Assembly: GCF_000498355.1 (NCBI RefSeq)
Contig: NZ_AVSV01000003.1
Coordinates: 186,001 to 250,000, forward strand
Source of the DNA: Clostridium sp. Ade.TY
GTDB taxonomy: Bacteria > Bacillota > Clostridia > Clostridiales > Clostridiaceae
DNA: 64,000 bases
Direction: 5' to 3'
Shown: positions 25,831 to 35,414 of the stretch, piece by piece
How positions within the stretch are numbered: position 1 is the first letter of the stretch
How the letters are laid out: the number at the start of each line of letters is the position of its first letter
Made by a program: the position numbers and the translations under genes
The notes under the pieces: generated by a model
Told to the model about the DNA's origin: nothing
Database searches by the model: none
Seen by the model: only the letters and a program-made list of their open reading frames with translations

Positions 25831-25889
25831 TATTAATTAAAATAAAGCCTTTAAAACCTCGTATATTAATACAGTATATTTTGCCATTA

Positions 25890-25930
25890 TGTAAGTATCA
25901 AATCTGTGCTGGGATTTGGTACTTATCTTT
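25890..25930 (+). terminator. Intrinsic terminator
   Basis: Arms gtaagtatcaaatc and gatttggtacttat with loop tgtgctgg, then cttttat. Confidence 0.7.
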
Positions 25931-26042
25931 TATAAAGGAAAAATTTTTGTAAAAAATTATATTAGGAATAGAATATACAACAAATTGACACAATTACAAT
26001 GTATAATATAATTAATAAATTTATAGGAAAGGGGTTTTTGTT

Positions 26043-26762
26043 ATGAATATAGGAGAAACTAATCCAGCATTAGCAAAAGGTTTTAAAGAAGCTACTCATG
26101 ACAGTACTACAATGTCAATTAGCGGAACAATAGTAAAAATATTAATATTACTTGCAATAGTAGCATGTGCATTTGTGTATAGTTGGTTTTATATACCATA
26201 TAGCGCTGGAATTATGATGGTAGTATCATTATTAACATTTGTAGTAGCAATGTTTACAACTTTTTCACCAAAGAATGCTCAATTTTCAGCTGTAATTTAT
26301 GCAGCATTTGAAGGATTATTTTTGGGAAGTATATCAAAGTTTTTTAATAATTTTTACCCAGGAATAGTATTACCAGCAATTTTACTTACAATTGTTGCTG
26401 TACTTGTAACAGTATTTATATATGGTAAAAGACCAAGTATTGCAGATAGAACAAGAAAAGGTGTAATGATTGCTCTTACAACAATAGTTGTAACATCACT
26501 AATAGGTATTGTATTAAGTTGGTTTGGAATAATATTACCTATATATAATAATGGTATAATTGGGATAGTATTCAGTTTAGCTGTTGTTGTAGTAGCTACA
26601 ATAAGTTTAATGCAAGATTATGATTTTATATTAAGAGGAGCTCAATCTGGAGCACCTAAATATATGGAATGGTATGCAGCTTTTGGATTAATGGTAACAC
26701 TTATATGGTTATACATGGAAATATTACAGCTTTTAGCAAAGATTTTTTCAAATAATGATTAA
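26043..26762 (+). CDS. Bax inhibitor-1 / YccA family membrane protein
   Basis: 239 residues, seven hydrophobic segments, N-terminal soluble stretch of about 30 residues with NPALAKGFKEA. The AFEGLFLGSISKFF helix and a late MQDYDFILRGAQSGAPKYMEWYAAFG loop with paired Asp residues fit the BI-1/YetJ family, whose members are pH-sensitive calcium leak channels. Clostridial YccA-like proteins can also contact FtsH. Function here is inferred from family only. aggaaagggg precedes the ATG; single gene. Confidence 0.88.
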   Translation: MNIGETNPALAKGFKEATHDSTTMSISGTIVKILILLAIVACAFVYSWFYIPYSAGIMMVVSLLTFVVAMFTTFSPKNAQFSAVIYAAFEGLFLGSISKFFNNFYPGIVLPAILLTIVAVLVTVFIYGKRPSIADRTRKGVMIALTTIVVTSLIGIVLSWFGIILPIYNNGIIGIVFSLAVVVVATISLMQDYDFILRGAQSGAPKYMEWYAAFGLMVTLIWLYMEILQLLAKIFSNND

Positions 26763-26773
26763 TATATAAAATA

Positions 26774-26811
26774 AAAAAAGGTGAGTTGTTATTTACAACT
26801 CACCTTTTTTG
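26774..26811. terminator. Bidirectional intrinsic terminator
   Basis: Arms aaaaaaggtgagttgt and acaactcacctttttt surround loop tattt between convergent genes. Confidence 0.85.
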
Positions 26812-26820
26812 TTATTAAAG

Positions 26821-27786
26821 TTATTTAGTAAATTTTTTTGCAGGAATATCAAATAAAAATTCAAAAACAAATTTATAAAATACAAATCCAATTACAGAAG
26901 TTGCAATGAAAAATTCAATTCCTGAAATTTCAGTAACTATTCTTGATGCAGTCATGTAACCTATACTTGCCAAATATACTTTTACCTTAAAAGTAGCTAC
27001 AAATGAAGCTGCAAGTGGAAAGGTTAAAGCGGCATATGTTGGATTAAATTTTATTGAAAAGAATTTTGGAAAGTTAATATAAACAAATAGTGTTGTAATA
27101 ATTGTAAGTATAAAGAAAAACATTACAACATAAAAATTTGGATGTTTAAATAATGTTAAATAACTCATTACACATAAACTTGATGGAGCTGAAATAATTG
27201 CAATTAAAGGGTAATGGCAATCAGGGACTTCAACAGTACAAAGTCTATAAATAACAATTGGTAAAAATAATAAAAATGCAATTACTACAAAATAGAATAT
27301 AGGAATAGTTAAATTAACTGCTTTCATTTCTGTACTTGTAGTGCATGCTAAAGAAATACCAACTAATAAGGCAAACCAACAAGGAAGAACATATTTCATA
27401 TTAAATTTTATAATAATATGTTTTATTATAAAAAATATAATAAATAAAATATTTATTATTATTGCAAATAACCAAATACCTTTTCCTATTAGAAAATTAA
27501 ATCTACCTATGAAAACACCAATAAACATTAAAAGCATAGTAGCTGTAGGGTATAGTGCCATTAATATAGGGTTATTCATTTCATTTAACATTACTTTTGG
27601 ATGTTTAAAAGCTTTATAAACTGTAAATATTAAAGCAATAAGACCTATTAATGTAAAAATTGTTTTTATTGCTGTAAACTCAAGCTTTTCATAAAAATTA
27701 GTTAAAGTTACAGCACCTAAGCATGTGGCAACAAATGCTATAGGATATTCATTTAATTTTATTTTACATATACAGTTATTTTTCAA
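26821..27786 (-). CDS. TDT family transporter (SLAC1/TehA fold)
   Basis: 321 residues, ten predicted membrane helices. Opening residues IKLNEYPIAFVATCLGAVTL and later NPTYAALTFPLAASFVATFK match the tellurite-resistance/dicarboxylate transporter family, where a Phe gate closes an anion pore. Likely substrates are anions such as dicarboxylates, sulfite or formate-like ions; none can be chosen. The start is supported by gaggtgg 6-7 bases upstream. It diverges from narB across 258 bp, so the intergenic regulatory site could act on both. Confidence 0.8.
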   Translation of the reverse strand: MKNNCICKIKLNEYPIAFVATCLGAVTLTNFYEKLEFTAIKTIFTLIGLIALIFTVYKAFKHPKVMLNEMNNPILMALYPTATMLLMFIGVFIGRFNFLIGKGIWLFAIIINILFIIFFIIKHIIIKFNMKYVLPCWFALLVGISLACTTSTEMKAVNLTIPIFYFVVIAFLLFLPIVIYRLCTVEVPDCHYPLIAIISAPSSLCVMSYLTLFKHPNFYVVMFFFILTIITTLFVYINFPKFFSIKFNPTYAALTFPLAASFVATFKVKVYLASIGYMTASRIVTEISGIEFFIATSVIGFVFYKFVFEFLFDIPAKKFTK

Positions 27787-27956
27787 AAAACCACCTCAAC
27801 TTTGTATAATAAATATTAACAAAAAAATAATTTTAATATTAATATTTGTCGATAAAAATAACATATTAATATGATATAGTGATATTAATAAATTAACAAG
27901 AAATTATTGAATTTCATGGAAAATAATAATTAGAATTTATTCAAATTTTAATAAAT

Positions 27957-27970
27957 GTGATATTTATCAC
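27957..27970 (+). promoter_or_regulatory. CRP/FNR-like palindrome upstream of narB
   Basis: GTGATA-tt-TATCAC is a perfect 6-bp inverted repeat inside TGTGA-N6-TCACg, very close to the CRP/FNR family consensus. A TAAAAT -10 box (27993-27998) would start transcription near 28005. That puts the palindrome centre at about -41.5, the class II activator position, with no good -35. Activation of nitrate reductase genes is inferred. Confidence 0.5.
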
Positions 27971-28044
27971 GTTATGAAAGAAAGAAGAATGTTAAAATTA
28001 TAACAACTAATAGTATTTAATACTTTAAAAGGAGATGTTTTTTT

Positions 28045-30120
28045 ATGGACGTTAAACAATCAGTATGTAATTATTGCTCCACTGGATGCAATCTTAATTT
28101 TAATATAGAAGATGATAAAATAGTTAAAATAATGGGTAAAAAGGGATATCCAGTTAATGATGGAACGGCTTGTATAAAAGGGCTTAACTTAGATAAACAA
28201 CTTACTATATATGGAAAGCAAAGACTTCCACTTCTTAGAGGTGAGGATGGGAAAATGCATGAAATATCATGGGAAGAAGCATTTGAAGTTTTTGCTAAAA
28301 AAATGACAGAGATCCAAAACAAATATGGAAAAGAAAGTGCAGCTTTTATAAGTACAGGACAACTTCCTATGGAAGAGATGGCTATACTAGGCTATGTAGG
28401 AAGAGGGATTATGGGAATGTATGGAGACGGAAATACAAGACTTTGTATGGCGACATCAGTTGTTGCATATAAACAAAGTTTTGGATTTGATGCACCACCA
28501 TATACATTAGAGGATTTAGAACTTTCAGATACACTTATATTTGTAGGGGCTAATCCAGCAGTTGCTCATCCAGTATTATGGGGAAGAATAAGAAAAAATA
28601 AGAATGCTAAAAAGATTGTCATAGATCCTAGAAAATCAGAAACAGCAAAAGGCTGTGATGATTGGTATGCAATAAAACCAAAAGCTGATTTAAGATTTTT
28701 ATATACTTTAGCTAATGTTTTAATAGAAAAAGGATATATAGATAATGAGTATATAGAAAAACATACAGAAGACTTTGAAGGTTTTAAAGAACACGTGAAA
28801 AAATATACATTAGATAACGTTTATGAAACTACAGGAATTTCAAAGGAGAGAGTATTAGAACTTGCAGAAACAATAAATAATGGTAAAAAAGTTTCAATTT
28901 GGTGGACTATGGGTGTAAACCAAGGTTATGAAGCTGTAAGAACTGCTCAAGCTATAATAAATATTTGTGTAATGACAGGTAATATAGGAAGAGAAGGAAC
29001 TGGTCCAAATTCAATTACAGGACAATGTAATGCTATGGGTTCAAGATTATTTAGTAATACAACTTGTATTTATGGTGGAAGAGATTATGCTAATGAAGAA
29101 GATAGAAAGTTTATAACAAAAACTATGGGAATAAAAGATGAGTATATTCCTAAAAAACCTACTATAGCATATCCAGAAATAATTCAAGGAGCATTAGATG
29201 GAAATATAAAAGCTCTTTGGATAATTTCAACAAATCCAGCTGATTCATGGATAGATAATAAAAAGTTTAAGGAAGCTGCAGAAAAAATTGACTTTTTAGT
29301 TGTTCAAGATTTATATTCAGATACAGATACGGCTAAAATGTGTGATCTTTTCTTACCAGCAATACCTGGAATTAAGAAAAATGGTACATATATAAATACT
29401 GAACGTAGAATGTCAGCATTAGTTCCTATCCTTTCAAGAGGTGAAAATGAACTTACAGATTTTGAAATAATAAGAGGAATAGGAAAAGCTCTAGGTAAGG
29501 AAGAAGAATTAAAACTTTGGGAAACTCCAAAAGATGTGTTTGAACTTTTAAAGAAATCTACAGAAGGAATGCCATGTGATATTACTGGAGTAGATTATGA
29601 TATGGTTAGGGAAGGTAATGGAGTACAATGGCCATTCAAAAAGGGAGATAAATTAGAAAAAGATCAAAGAAGGCTTTTTGAAGATGGAGTTTATTATAGA
29701 CCAAATGGAAAAATGAAGTTTATGTATGAAGATGTAATGGAAAATAGTGAAAAACAGACAAAAGAATTTCCATATATATTAAATACAGGAAGAGGAACTG
29801 TAGGACAATGGCATACTCAAACTAGAACTAGAGAAATTCCTATAGTTACAAAGATGACTTCAGAAAAAGCATATATTGAAATTAGTGAAGAAATAGCAAA
29901 AAATAATGATATAAAAGATGGAGATATAATAGAAGTTACATCATCAAATGGAGAAACTGTTAAAGTACTTGCTAAAGTAAATGATGGACTTATAAAAGAT
30001 CAAATGTATGGACCTATGCATTATATAGAAATTAATACATTAACAAAAGGAAAATATGATTCATATTCAAGAGAGCCATCATATAAGTATGTAACATGTA
30101 ATTTAAATAAAATAGATTAA
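28045..30120 (+). CDS. narB: Molybdenum-dependent nitrate reductase, NarB type
   Basis: 691 residues, molybdopterin oxidoreductase of the DMSO reductase superfamily. The N-terminal [4Fe-4S] site is C8-x2-C11-x3-C15-x27-C43. The probable Mo ligand is Cys134 in TRLCMATSVVAYKQSFGFDAPP, the nitrate-reductase pattern (CMxxxV); formate dehydrogenases have C/U-H followed by a different sequence, and no in-frame TGA is present. No Tat signal, so it is cytoplasmic. It would reduce nitrate to nitrite with ferredoxin or rubredoxin-type donors. It leads the cofactor operon. No dedicated small electron-transfer subunit follows it here. Confidence 0.82.
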   Translation: MDVKQSVCNYCSTGCNLNFNIEDDKIVKIMGKKGYPVNDGTACIKGLNLDKQLTIYGKQRLPLLRGEDGKMHEISWEEAFEVFAKKMTEIQNKYGKESAAFISTGQLPMEEMAILGYVGRGIMGMYGDGNTRLCMATSVVAYKQSFGFDAPPYTLEDLELSDTLIFVGANPAVAHPVLWGRIRKNKNAKKIVIDPRKSETAKGCDDWYAIKPKADLRFLYTLANVLIEKGYIDNEYIEKHTEDFEGFKEHVKKYTLDNVYETTGISKERVLELAETINNGKKVSIWWTMGVNQGYEAVRTAQAIINICVMTGNIGREGTGPNSITGQCNAMGSRLFSNTTCIYGGRDYANEEDRKFITKTMGIKDEYIPKKPTIAYPEIIQGALDGNIKALWIISTNPADSWIDNKKFKEAAEKIDFLVVQDLYSDTDTAKMCDLFLPAIPGIKKNGTYINTERRMSALVPILSRGENELTDFEIIRGIGKALGKEEELKLWETPKDVFELLKKSTEGMPCDITGVDYDMVREGNGVQWPFKKGDKLEKDQRRLFEDGVYYRPNGKMKFMYEDVMENSEKQTKEFPYILNTGRGTVGQWHTQTRTREIPIVTKMTSEKAYIEISEEIAKNNDIKDGDIIEVTSSNGETVKVLAKVNDGLIKDQMYGPMHYIEINTLTKGKYDSYSREPSYKYVTCNLNKID

Positions 30121-30126
30121 TTAAAT

Positions 30127-30155
30127 AATGCTCATTCTTTTAAAGAGTGGGCATT
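30127..30155 (+). other. Intercistronic hairpin between narB and moeA
   Basis: AATGCTCATTCTTT pairs with AAAGAGTGGGCATT (30142-30155) with two G-U pairs. The following sequence (aatgtttt) is a weak U-run. It may be a leaky terminator or mRNA stabiliser that sets narB above the cofactor genes. Confidence 0.5.
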
Positions 30156-30177
30156 AATGTTTTAAGGAGGGTTATTT

Positions 30178-31371
30178 TTGGTAAGTTTAGAAGAAGCTAA
30201 AAAATTAATTTTAGATAAAATAAAAAGTTTAGGTTTAGAAGAAGTTAATATTGAGGATTCTGTAGGAAGAATTTTATATGAAGATATATATTCACCTATA
30301 AATAACCCGCCGTTTCCAAGATCACCTTTGGATGGTTATGCAATTAGAGGTGAAGATACAAAAGGGGCAACAAAAGAAAATCCTGTTACTTTAACTGTTA
30401 TAGATAAAATTTATGCAGGATATATATCTAAAAAAATAGTAAAAGAAAATGAAGCTATAAGAATAATGACAGGAGCTCCAATTCCAACAGGTGCTAATTC
30501 AATAATAAGACAAGAAGATACTGATGAAGGTATAAAAACTGTTAAAGTGTATTCTGAACTTAATCCATATGATAATTATTGCTTTGAAGGTGAAGATTTT
30601 AAAAAAGGAACAAAATTAATAGAAAAAGGTACATTAATAACTTCATCAGAAATAATAGCTCTTGCATCAATAGGTTTTAATAAGGTTAAAGTTTATAAAA
30701 AGGCTATCGTTGGGATAATAAATACTGGTGATGAGATACAAAATCCTGGAACAAAATTAAATAATGGAAAGATATATAATAGTAATGGATACTTCTTAAA
30801 AGCACGACTTTTAGAGCTTGGATTTGAAAGTGTTTTATACAATTTAATTTGTGATGAAGATGATGAAATAGTAAAGGCTATAGATTATTTAGAAGATAAG
30901 TGTAATATTATAATTTCAACTGGTGGGGTATCAGTTGGTGAAAAGGATAGAGTTATTATAAGTGCAAAGAAGGCTGGGTATAATATATTATTTTGGAAAG
31001 TTGATATAAAGCCAGGTTCTCCAATGTTTGCAGCATTTAAAGAGGATAAATTATATATAGGACTTTCAGGAACACCAGTAGCTGCTGCAACAACTTTTGA
31101 ATTAACATGTAGAGATGCACTATCAAAAATGTATAATACTAAAAGTTTATGTATTAAAAAAAGACTAGGGGTATTAATGGATGATTATAATAAAGTATCA
31201 AAAAAAAGAAGGTTTTTAAGAGTTTATATAAATAATGAAAATAGAGTTTTCATAAATAATGTATATCAAACACCAGGTCAAGTTCACACTATGATAAATA
31301 GTAATGCAATACTTGAAATTCCAAAGAATAAGGAATTGAAAAAAGGAGAAGAGGTTGAGGTTTTAATATAG
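30178..31371 (+). CDS. moeA: Molybdopterin molybdenumtransferase MoeA
   Basis: 397 residues. It inserts molybdate into adenylylated molybdopterin. The four MoeA domains are recognisable: an N-terminal linker with PPFPRSPLDGYAIRG near 43-57, IMTGAPIPTGANSIIRQED near 100, the MogA-like domain with NTGDEI near 182 and STGGVSVGEKD near 247, then a C-terminal beta domain. The start is TTG 30178, since aaggaggg lies 6 bases before it. The downstream mobA starts 2 bases after the stop. Confidence 0.92.
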   Translation: MVSLEEAKKLILDKIKSLGLEEVNIEDSVGRILYEDIYSPINNPPFPRSPLDGYAIRGEDTKGATKENPVTLTVIDKIYAGYISKKIVKENEAIRIMTGAPIPTGANSIIRQEDTDEGIKTVKVYSELNPYDNYCFEGEDFKKGTKLIEKGTLITSSEIIALASIGFNKVKVYKKAIVGIINTGDEIQNPGTKLNNGKIYNSNGYFLKARLLELGFESVLYNLICDEDDEIVKAIDYLEDKCNIIISTGGVSVGEKDRVIISAKKAGYNILFWKVDIKPGSPMFAAFKEDKLYIGLSGTPVAAATTFELTCRDALSKMYNTKSLCIKKRLGVLMDDYNKVSKKRRFLRVYINNENRVFINNVYQTPGQVHTMINSNAILEIPKNKELKKGEEVEVLI

Positions 31372-31373
31372 CT

Positions 31374-31943
31374 ATGATAAATAAATCTGTAATAATACTA
31401 TCAGGTGGTAAAAATAGTAGAATGAATTATAGGATAAAAGCTTTTTTAGAAGTAGATGGAGTAAGATTTATAGATAAAATTTTTTTTAGTGTATCGGATT
31501 TAAAAGAAAAAATTTTATCTTGCAATGATATAAAACTTTACGAAGAATTTAAAGAGAAAGCTTTATTAGTTAAAGATGAGTATAAAAACATTGGACCTAT
31601 TGGCGGAATATATTCATGTCTTAAAAAGAGTAATTTTGAATCGGCATTAGTCGTTGCAAGTGATATGCCATTTTTAAGTAAAGATTTTATAAATTATATT
31701 TCAAGTTATGAGTTTTCAGAAGATGCATTAATACCAGTAGTAAATGGAAAAATAAATCCTCTTTGTGGAATATATAAAAAAAGTGTTTTAAAAACTATAG
31801 AATTAATGATTCATAAAAAAGATTATAAACTTAAAAATTTATTAGAAAATATAAATACAAAATATATAGATTGTGATGAAAAAAATAATTTTATAAATGT
31901 AAATACAGAGGTTGAATACAATGAATTATGCAAAGAAAAATAA
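31374..31943 (+). CDS. mobA: Molybdenum cofactor guanylyltransferase MobA
   Basis: 189 residues. It attaches GMP to molybdopterin, giving the MGD form needed by narB-type enzymes. GTP-binding start LSGGKNSRMNYRIKAFLEV (about 9-27) has the family LxGGxSxRMGxxKAxL pattern with Asn where Gly is usual. Later motifs are GPIGGIYSCL, VVASDMPFL (the Mg-binding Asp) and NPLCGIY. It abuts moeA and overlaps mobB by 23 bases. Confidence 0.88.
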   Translation: MINKSVIILSGGKNSRMNYRIKAFLEVDGVRFIDKIFFSVSDLKEKILSCNDIKLYEEFKEKALLVKDEYKNIGPIGGIYSCLKKSNFESALVVASDMPFLSKDFINYISSYEFSEDALIPVVNGKINPLCGIYKKSVLKTIELMIHKKDYKLKNLLENINTKYIDCDEKNNFINVNTEVEYNELCKEK

Positions 31944-32451
31944 TAGTCCTTTTGTTATAAATATTATAGGAGAAAGGTCAAATGTTGGAAAAACTACATT
32001 AATTGAAGGTCTTATAAAAGAGATGGTAAAAAGAGGATATAATGTTGGAACTATAAAACATGATATACACGGATTTGATATAGATAAAAAAGGAAAAGAT
32101 ACATATAAGCATAGAGTAGCTGGAGCTTCAACTGTAATAATATCATCAAAAAATAGAATGGCAATGATAAAAGAACTAGATGAAGAAGAAAGATTAGAAG
32201 ATTTAATAAAATTATTAGAGGATAAAGATTTTATTATTGTAGAAGGTTATAAAAATAGTAGTTTAAAGAAAATTGAAGTATTTAGAGATGGAGTAAGTAC
32301 AAAGATTATAACGCCAAAGGAAAAATTAATATGTGTAGCTACTGATATTAAACTTGGGTTAAATGGAATAAATGAAATTTGGTATAACGATTACAAAATG
32401 TTAATAGACTTATTGGAAAATTTAAAATATAATCAAATAGAGGGGAGATGA
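31921..32451 (+). CDS. mobB: Molybdopterin-guanine dinucleotide biosynthesis adapter MobB
   Basis: 176 residues. P-loop GTP-binding protein that assists MobA. Walker A GERSNVGKTT (about 17-26), then GYNVGTIKHDIHGFDID, a hallmark of MobB, and DFIIVEGYKNS as the Walker B-like strand. ATG 31921 is chosen, since agaggttgaataca gives a 9-base spacing; an upstream TTG lacks a site. The gene lies partly inside mobA, which indicates coupled translation. Confidence 0.9.
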   Translation: MNYAKKNNSPFVINIIGERSNVGKTTLIEGLIKEMVKRGYNVGTIKHDIHGFDIDKKGKDTYKHRVAGASTVIISSKNRMAMIKELDEEERLEDLIKLLEDKDFIIVEGYKNSSLKKIEVFRDGVSTKIITPKEKLICVATDIKLGLNGINEIWYNDYKMLIDLLENLKYNQIEGR

Positions 32452-32456
32452 TAGAT

Positions 32457-32948
32457 ATGTATACTTTGGGAATAATAACCAGTAGCGACAAAGGTTTCAA
32501 GGGGGAAAGAGAAGACAAAAGTGGAGAAGTAATAAAAAGTATATCTGAATCTAAAGGCTTTAGAGTAGAAAGATATATTATACTTCCAGATGAAAGAATT
32601 AAGCTATCAGAAGAAATGAAATATATGTCGGATGAGCTTAATTTAGATCTAATACTTACAACTGGAGGTACAGGCTTTAGTGAAAGAGATATAACGCCAG
32701 AAGCTACTAAAGATATAATAGAAAAAGAAGCATTAGGTATAGCAGAAGCTATAAGAAATTATAGTTTTACAATAACAAAAAGAGCAATGCTTTCAAGAGG
32801 AACGGCAGGAATTAGGAAAAAAACATTAATAGTAAATATGCCAGGAAGTCCAAAGGCCTGTGAAGAAATATTGGATTACATATTAGATGATTTAAAACAT
32901 GGATTAGATATAATGAAAGGAAGTGCATCAGAATGCGCAAGAAAATAA
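32457..32948 (+). CDS. mogA: MoaB/MogA family molybdopterin adenylyltransferase
   Basis: 163 residues. It adenylylates molybdopterin before Mo insertion by MoeA. Conserved TTGGTGFSERDITPEATKDI (about 62-81, the molybdopterin-binding loop) and NMPGSPKACEEILDYIL. ATG 32457 fits aggggag better than ATG 32448, which would overlap the mobB stop. Its own end overlaps the start of modA by 16 bases. MoaB and MogA are not separable by sequence alone; MogA activity is assumed. Confidence 0.85.
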   Translation: MYTLGIITSSDKGFKGEREDKSGEVIKSISESKGFRVERYIILPDERIKLSEEMKYMSDELNLDLILTTGGTGFSERDITPEATKDIIEKEALGIAEAIRNYSFTITKRAMLSRGTAGIRKKTLIVNMPGSPKACEEILDYILDDLKHGLDIMKGSASECARK

Positions 32949-33721
32949 TTAGTGGAATATTAATATCATGTTTAGCTGTTACTACATTACTTGTTGGATG
33001 CGGAAATAAAGAAAATAGTAGTAAAAAGGCAGAAGGAAAAGAATTAACAGTAAGTATAGCTGCAAGTCTTCAAAAACCAATGGAGGATATAGCAAAAAAA
33101 TTCCAAGAAGAAAAAGGAATTAAGATAAACTATAATACTGGTGGTTCAGGCACTTTAAAGAAACAAATATCAGAAGGAGCTAATGTTGATTTATTCTTTT
33201 CAGCAAACACTAAATATGTAGATGAATTAATAAATGAGAAATTAGTAAATAAAGATAATACATATAATTTTTTAACAAACTCATTAGTTTTAATAAGTAA
33301 TAATGATGTAAAAAAAGATATAAAATCATTAAATGATTTAAAAGATACTAAAGGTAAAATTGCTATTGGAGATATAAAAACAGTTCCAGCAGGACAATAT
33401 GCTAAGCAAACTTTAGATAATTTAAAACTATGGAATTCATTACAAGATAGATTTGTATATGCAAAGAGTGTATCAAATGTTGTAAGCTATGTTGAAAATG
33501 GTGATGTAGATTATGGATTTGTATATAAAACAGATGCTAAAAATGTTAAAGGCATTAAAATATCTTATGAAATACCAAACAAAGATCATAAAAAGATACA
33601 ATATTCTTTATGTTTACTAAAGGATAGTAAAAATGTTGATTCAAGCAAAGAATTTATTGAATTTTTAAAAGGAAATGAATCTAAGGAAATATTTAAAGGA
33701 TATGGATTTGGAGTAGAATAA
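32933..33721 (+). CDS. modA: Molybdate-binding lipoprotein ModA
   Basis: 262 residues. Lipobox LLVGC with Cys23. The mature part is a type II solute-binding protein: LTVSIAASLQKPMEDIAKKF at the start, NTGGSGTLKKQISEGANVDLFFSA (oxyanion loop Ser/Thr), and the late tyrosine-containing SYVENGDVDYGFVYKTDA. It captures molybdate or tungstate outside the membrane. Followed after one base by modB. The matching ATPase ModC is not in this operon. Confidence 0.92.
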   Translation: MRKKIISGILISCLAVTTLLVGCGNKENSSKKAEGKELTVSIAASLQKPMEDIAKKFQEEKGIKINYNTGGSGTLKKQISEGANVDLFFSANTKYVDELINEKLVNKDNTYNFLTNSLVLISNNDVKKDIKSLNDLKDTKGKIAIGDIKTVPAGQYAKQTLDNLKLWNSLQDRFVYAKSVSNVVSYVENGDVDYGFVYKTDAKNVKGIKISYEIPNKDHKKIQYSLCLLKDSKNVDSSKEFIEFLKGNESKEIFKGYGFGVE

Positions 33722-33722
33722 T

Positions 33723-34379
33723 ATGTTATTAAATGCTTTTATTATATCATTTAGAGTAGTTGTAATTGCAGTTATTATAAGTTTAATTTTATCAATAGTT
33801 GGAGCATACTTTTTAATTGAAAAAAAAATAAAGCTTAAGCATATTATAGAAACAATAATATTATTTCCTATGTTTTTGCCACCATCTGCTATAGGTTATT
33901 TAATACTTATATCATTAGGTAAAAGAGGATTCATAGGAGAATTTCTCTCAAATAATTTTGATATAACAATAATATTTACTTGGGTTGCTGCTGTAATAGC
34001 AGGTGTTGTTGTATCAATGCCTATTATGTATCAAAGCATAAAAGCTCAATTAATAGGAATAGATGAAGATATAAAAAATGCCGCAAAAGAGATGGGGGCA
34101 AAAGATAAAATAGTATTTAGAAAAATAAGTTTACCGTTATGTAAAAAAGGAATTTTTACAGGGATAATATTAAGTATAGCTAGAGTTTTTGGTGAGTTTG
34201 GCGCAACAATATTGGTAGCTGGTAATATACCAGGTAAGACTCAAACAGTTCCAATGGCCATGTATTATGCTATTGAAAATAATGATGATAGAACTTCAAA
34301 GATTATACTTATTGCAATTGTAATTATTTCAGTAACATTAACTTTTTTATATAATAAAATACTTAAGAGAATAGCATAA
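33723..34379 (+). CDS. modB: Molybdate ABC transporter permease ModB
   Basis: 218 residues with five to six membrane helices. The coupling loop NAAKEMGAKDKIVFRKISLPLCKKGI (about 119-144) is typical of ABC permeases, and FPMFLPPSAIGYLILISLG and RVFGEFGATILVAGNIPGKTQTVP are ModB marks. It forms the molybdate channel with ModA. It needs an ATPase, absent here, so a ModC elsewhere or a shared ATPase is implied. Confidence 0.93.
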   Translation: MLLNAFIISFRVVVIAVIISLILSIVGAYFLIEKKIKLKHIIETIILFPMFLPPSAIGYLILISLGKRGFIGEFLSNNFDITIIFTWVAAVIAGVVVSMPIMYQSIKAQLIGIDEDIKNAAKEMGAKDKIVFRKISLPLCKKGIFTGIILSIARVFGEFGATILVAGNIPGKTQTVPMAMYYAIENNDDRTSKIILIAIVIISVTLTFLYNKILKRIA

Positions 34380-34393
34380 GGGGGTAAGTAGAA

Positions 34394-35413
34394 ATGAAAA
34401 GTGTAAGAGTAGAAGAGGCAGTAGGAATGGTTTTATGCCATGATATAACAAAAATAGTTCCAGGAGAATTTAAGGGAAGAGCTTTTAAAAAAGGTCATAT
34501 AATAAAGGAAGAAGATATAAAGGAATTATTATCAATAGGTAAAGAACATATATATGTTTGGGAAAATCAAGATGGAATGCTTCATGAAAATGATGCAGCA
34601 TTAAGACTTAAAAATTTAGTATGTGGAGAAGGTTTAGAATTTGGAGAAATAAAAGAAGGAAAAATAAGCTTTATGGCTTCAAAAGATGGACTTTTAAAAA
34701 TAGATAAAGAAAAACTTCTAGAACTTAATATGTTAGGAGAAATAATAGTTGCAACTATACAAAATAATACCCCTGTAAAGAAGGGTGAGTTAGTTGGAGC
34801 TACAAGAGTAATTCCTCTAGTTATAGATGAAAAGAAAATAATAGAAGCTGAAAATTTAATAAATAAAAAAATTATAAAAGTTATTGATATAAAACCTAAA
34901 AAAGTGCACATGATAACTACAGGAAGTGAAGTTTATCATGGAAGAATTAAAGACGCATTTGGACCAGCAGTTAGAAAAAAATTAGAGTATTATGGATGTT
35001 CTTTAGAAAATCAGGTTATATTACCAGATAATAAAGAAATGATAGTTTCAGAGATAAAGAAAGCATTAGAAAATGGTGCAGAAATGATTGTATGTACAGG
35101 TGGAATGTCAGTAGATCCAGATGATGTTACTCCAACTGCAATAAAAGAATGTGGTGCTAATCTTATTACATATGGTGCACCAGTACTTCCAGGTGCAATG
35201 TTTTTATTAGCATATAGTGGAAATGTTCCAATTGTAGGGCTTCCAGGATGCGTTATGTACTGTAAGAGAACAATTTTTGATTTAGTACTTCCAAGAATAC
35301 TAAGTAATGAAAAATTAAGTCTTAGAGATATTGCTTTATATGGACATGGAGGATTATGCTTAAGCTGTGAAGTTTGTACATTCCCTCATTGCTCATTTGG
35401 AAAAGGAGAATAA
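34394..35413 (+). CDS. MoeA-like molybdopterin-binding protein with Cys-rich tail
   Basis: 339 residues. The central and C-terminal part is a MoaB/MogA-type molybdopterin-binding domain: [20 protein letters not shown] near 174-193, [20 protein letters not shown] near 233, and [19 protein letters not shown]. It lacks the MoeA N-terminal domain signature. The last 20 residues hold Cys322, Cys325, Cys328 and Cys333 ([12 protein letters not shown]), which look like a metal or Fe-S ligand set. Paralogues with this tail are common in anaerobes near cofactor or xanthine-dehydrogenase genes. The exact role is unknown. Confidence 0.8.
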   Translation: MKSVRVEEAVGMVLCHDITKIVPGEFKGRAFKKGHIIKEEDIKELLSIGKEHIYVWENQDGMLHENDAALRLKNLVCGEGLEFGEIKEGKISFMASKDGLLKIDKEKLLELNMLGEIIVATIQNNTPVKKGELVGATRVIPLVIDEKKIIEAENLINKKIIKVIDIKPKKVHMITTGSEVYHGRIKDAFGPAVRKKLEYYGCSLENQVILPDNKEMIVSEIKKALENGAEMIVCTGGMSVDPDDVTPTAIKECGANLITYGAPVLPGAMFLLAYSGNVPIVGLPGCVMYCKRTIFDLVLPRILSNEKLSLRDIALYGHGGLCLSCEVCTFPHCSFGKGE

Positions 35414-35414
35414 A

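Noticed and set aside
28045-30120. Formate dehydrogenase assignment for the molybdoenzyme
   Set aside because: The Mo-ligand context RLCMATSV and the following KQSFGFDAPP are of the nitrate-reductase type, and the Cys/Sec-His formate dehydrogenase signature is absent.
30127-30155. Strong terminator splitting narB from moeA
   Set aside because: The stem is fair but the following U-run is weak and genes are closely spaced, so I treat it as an intercistronic hairpin rather than an operon end.
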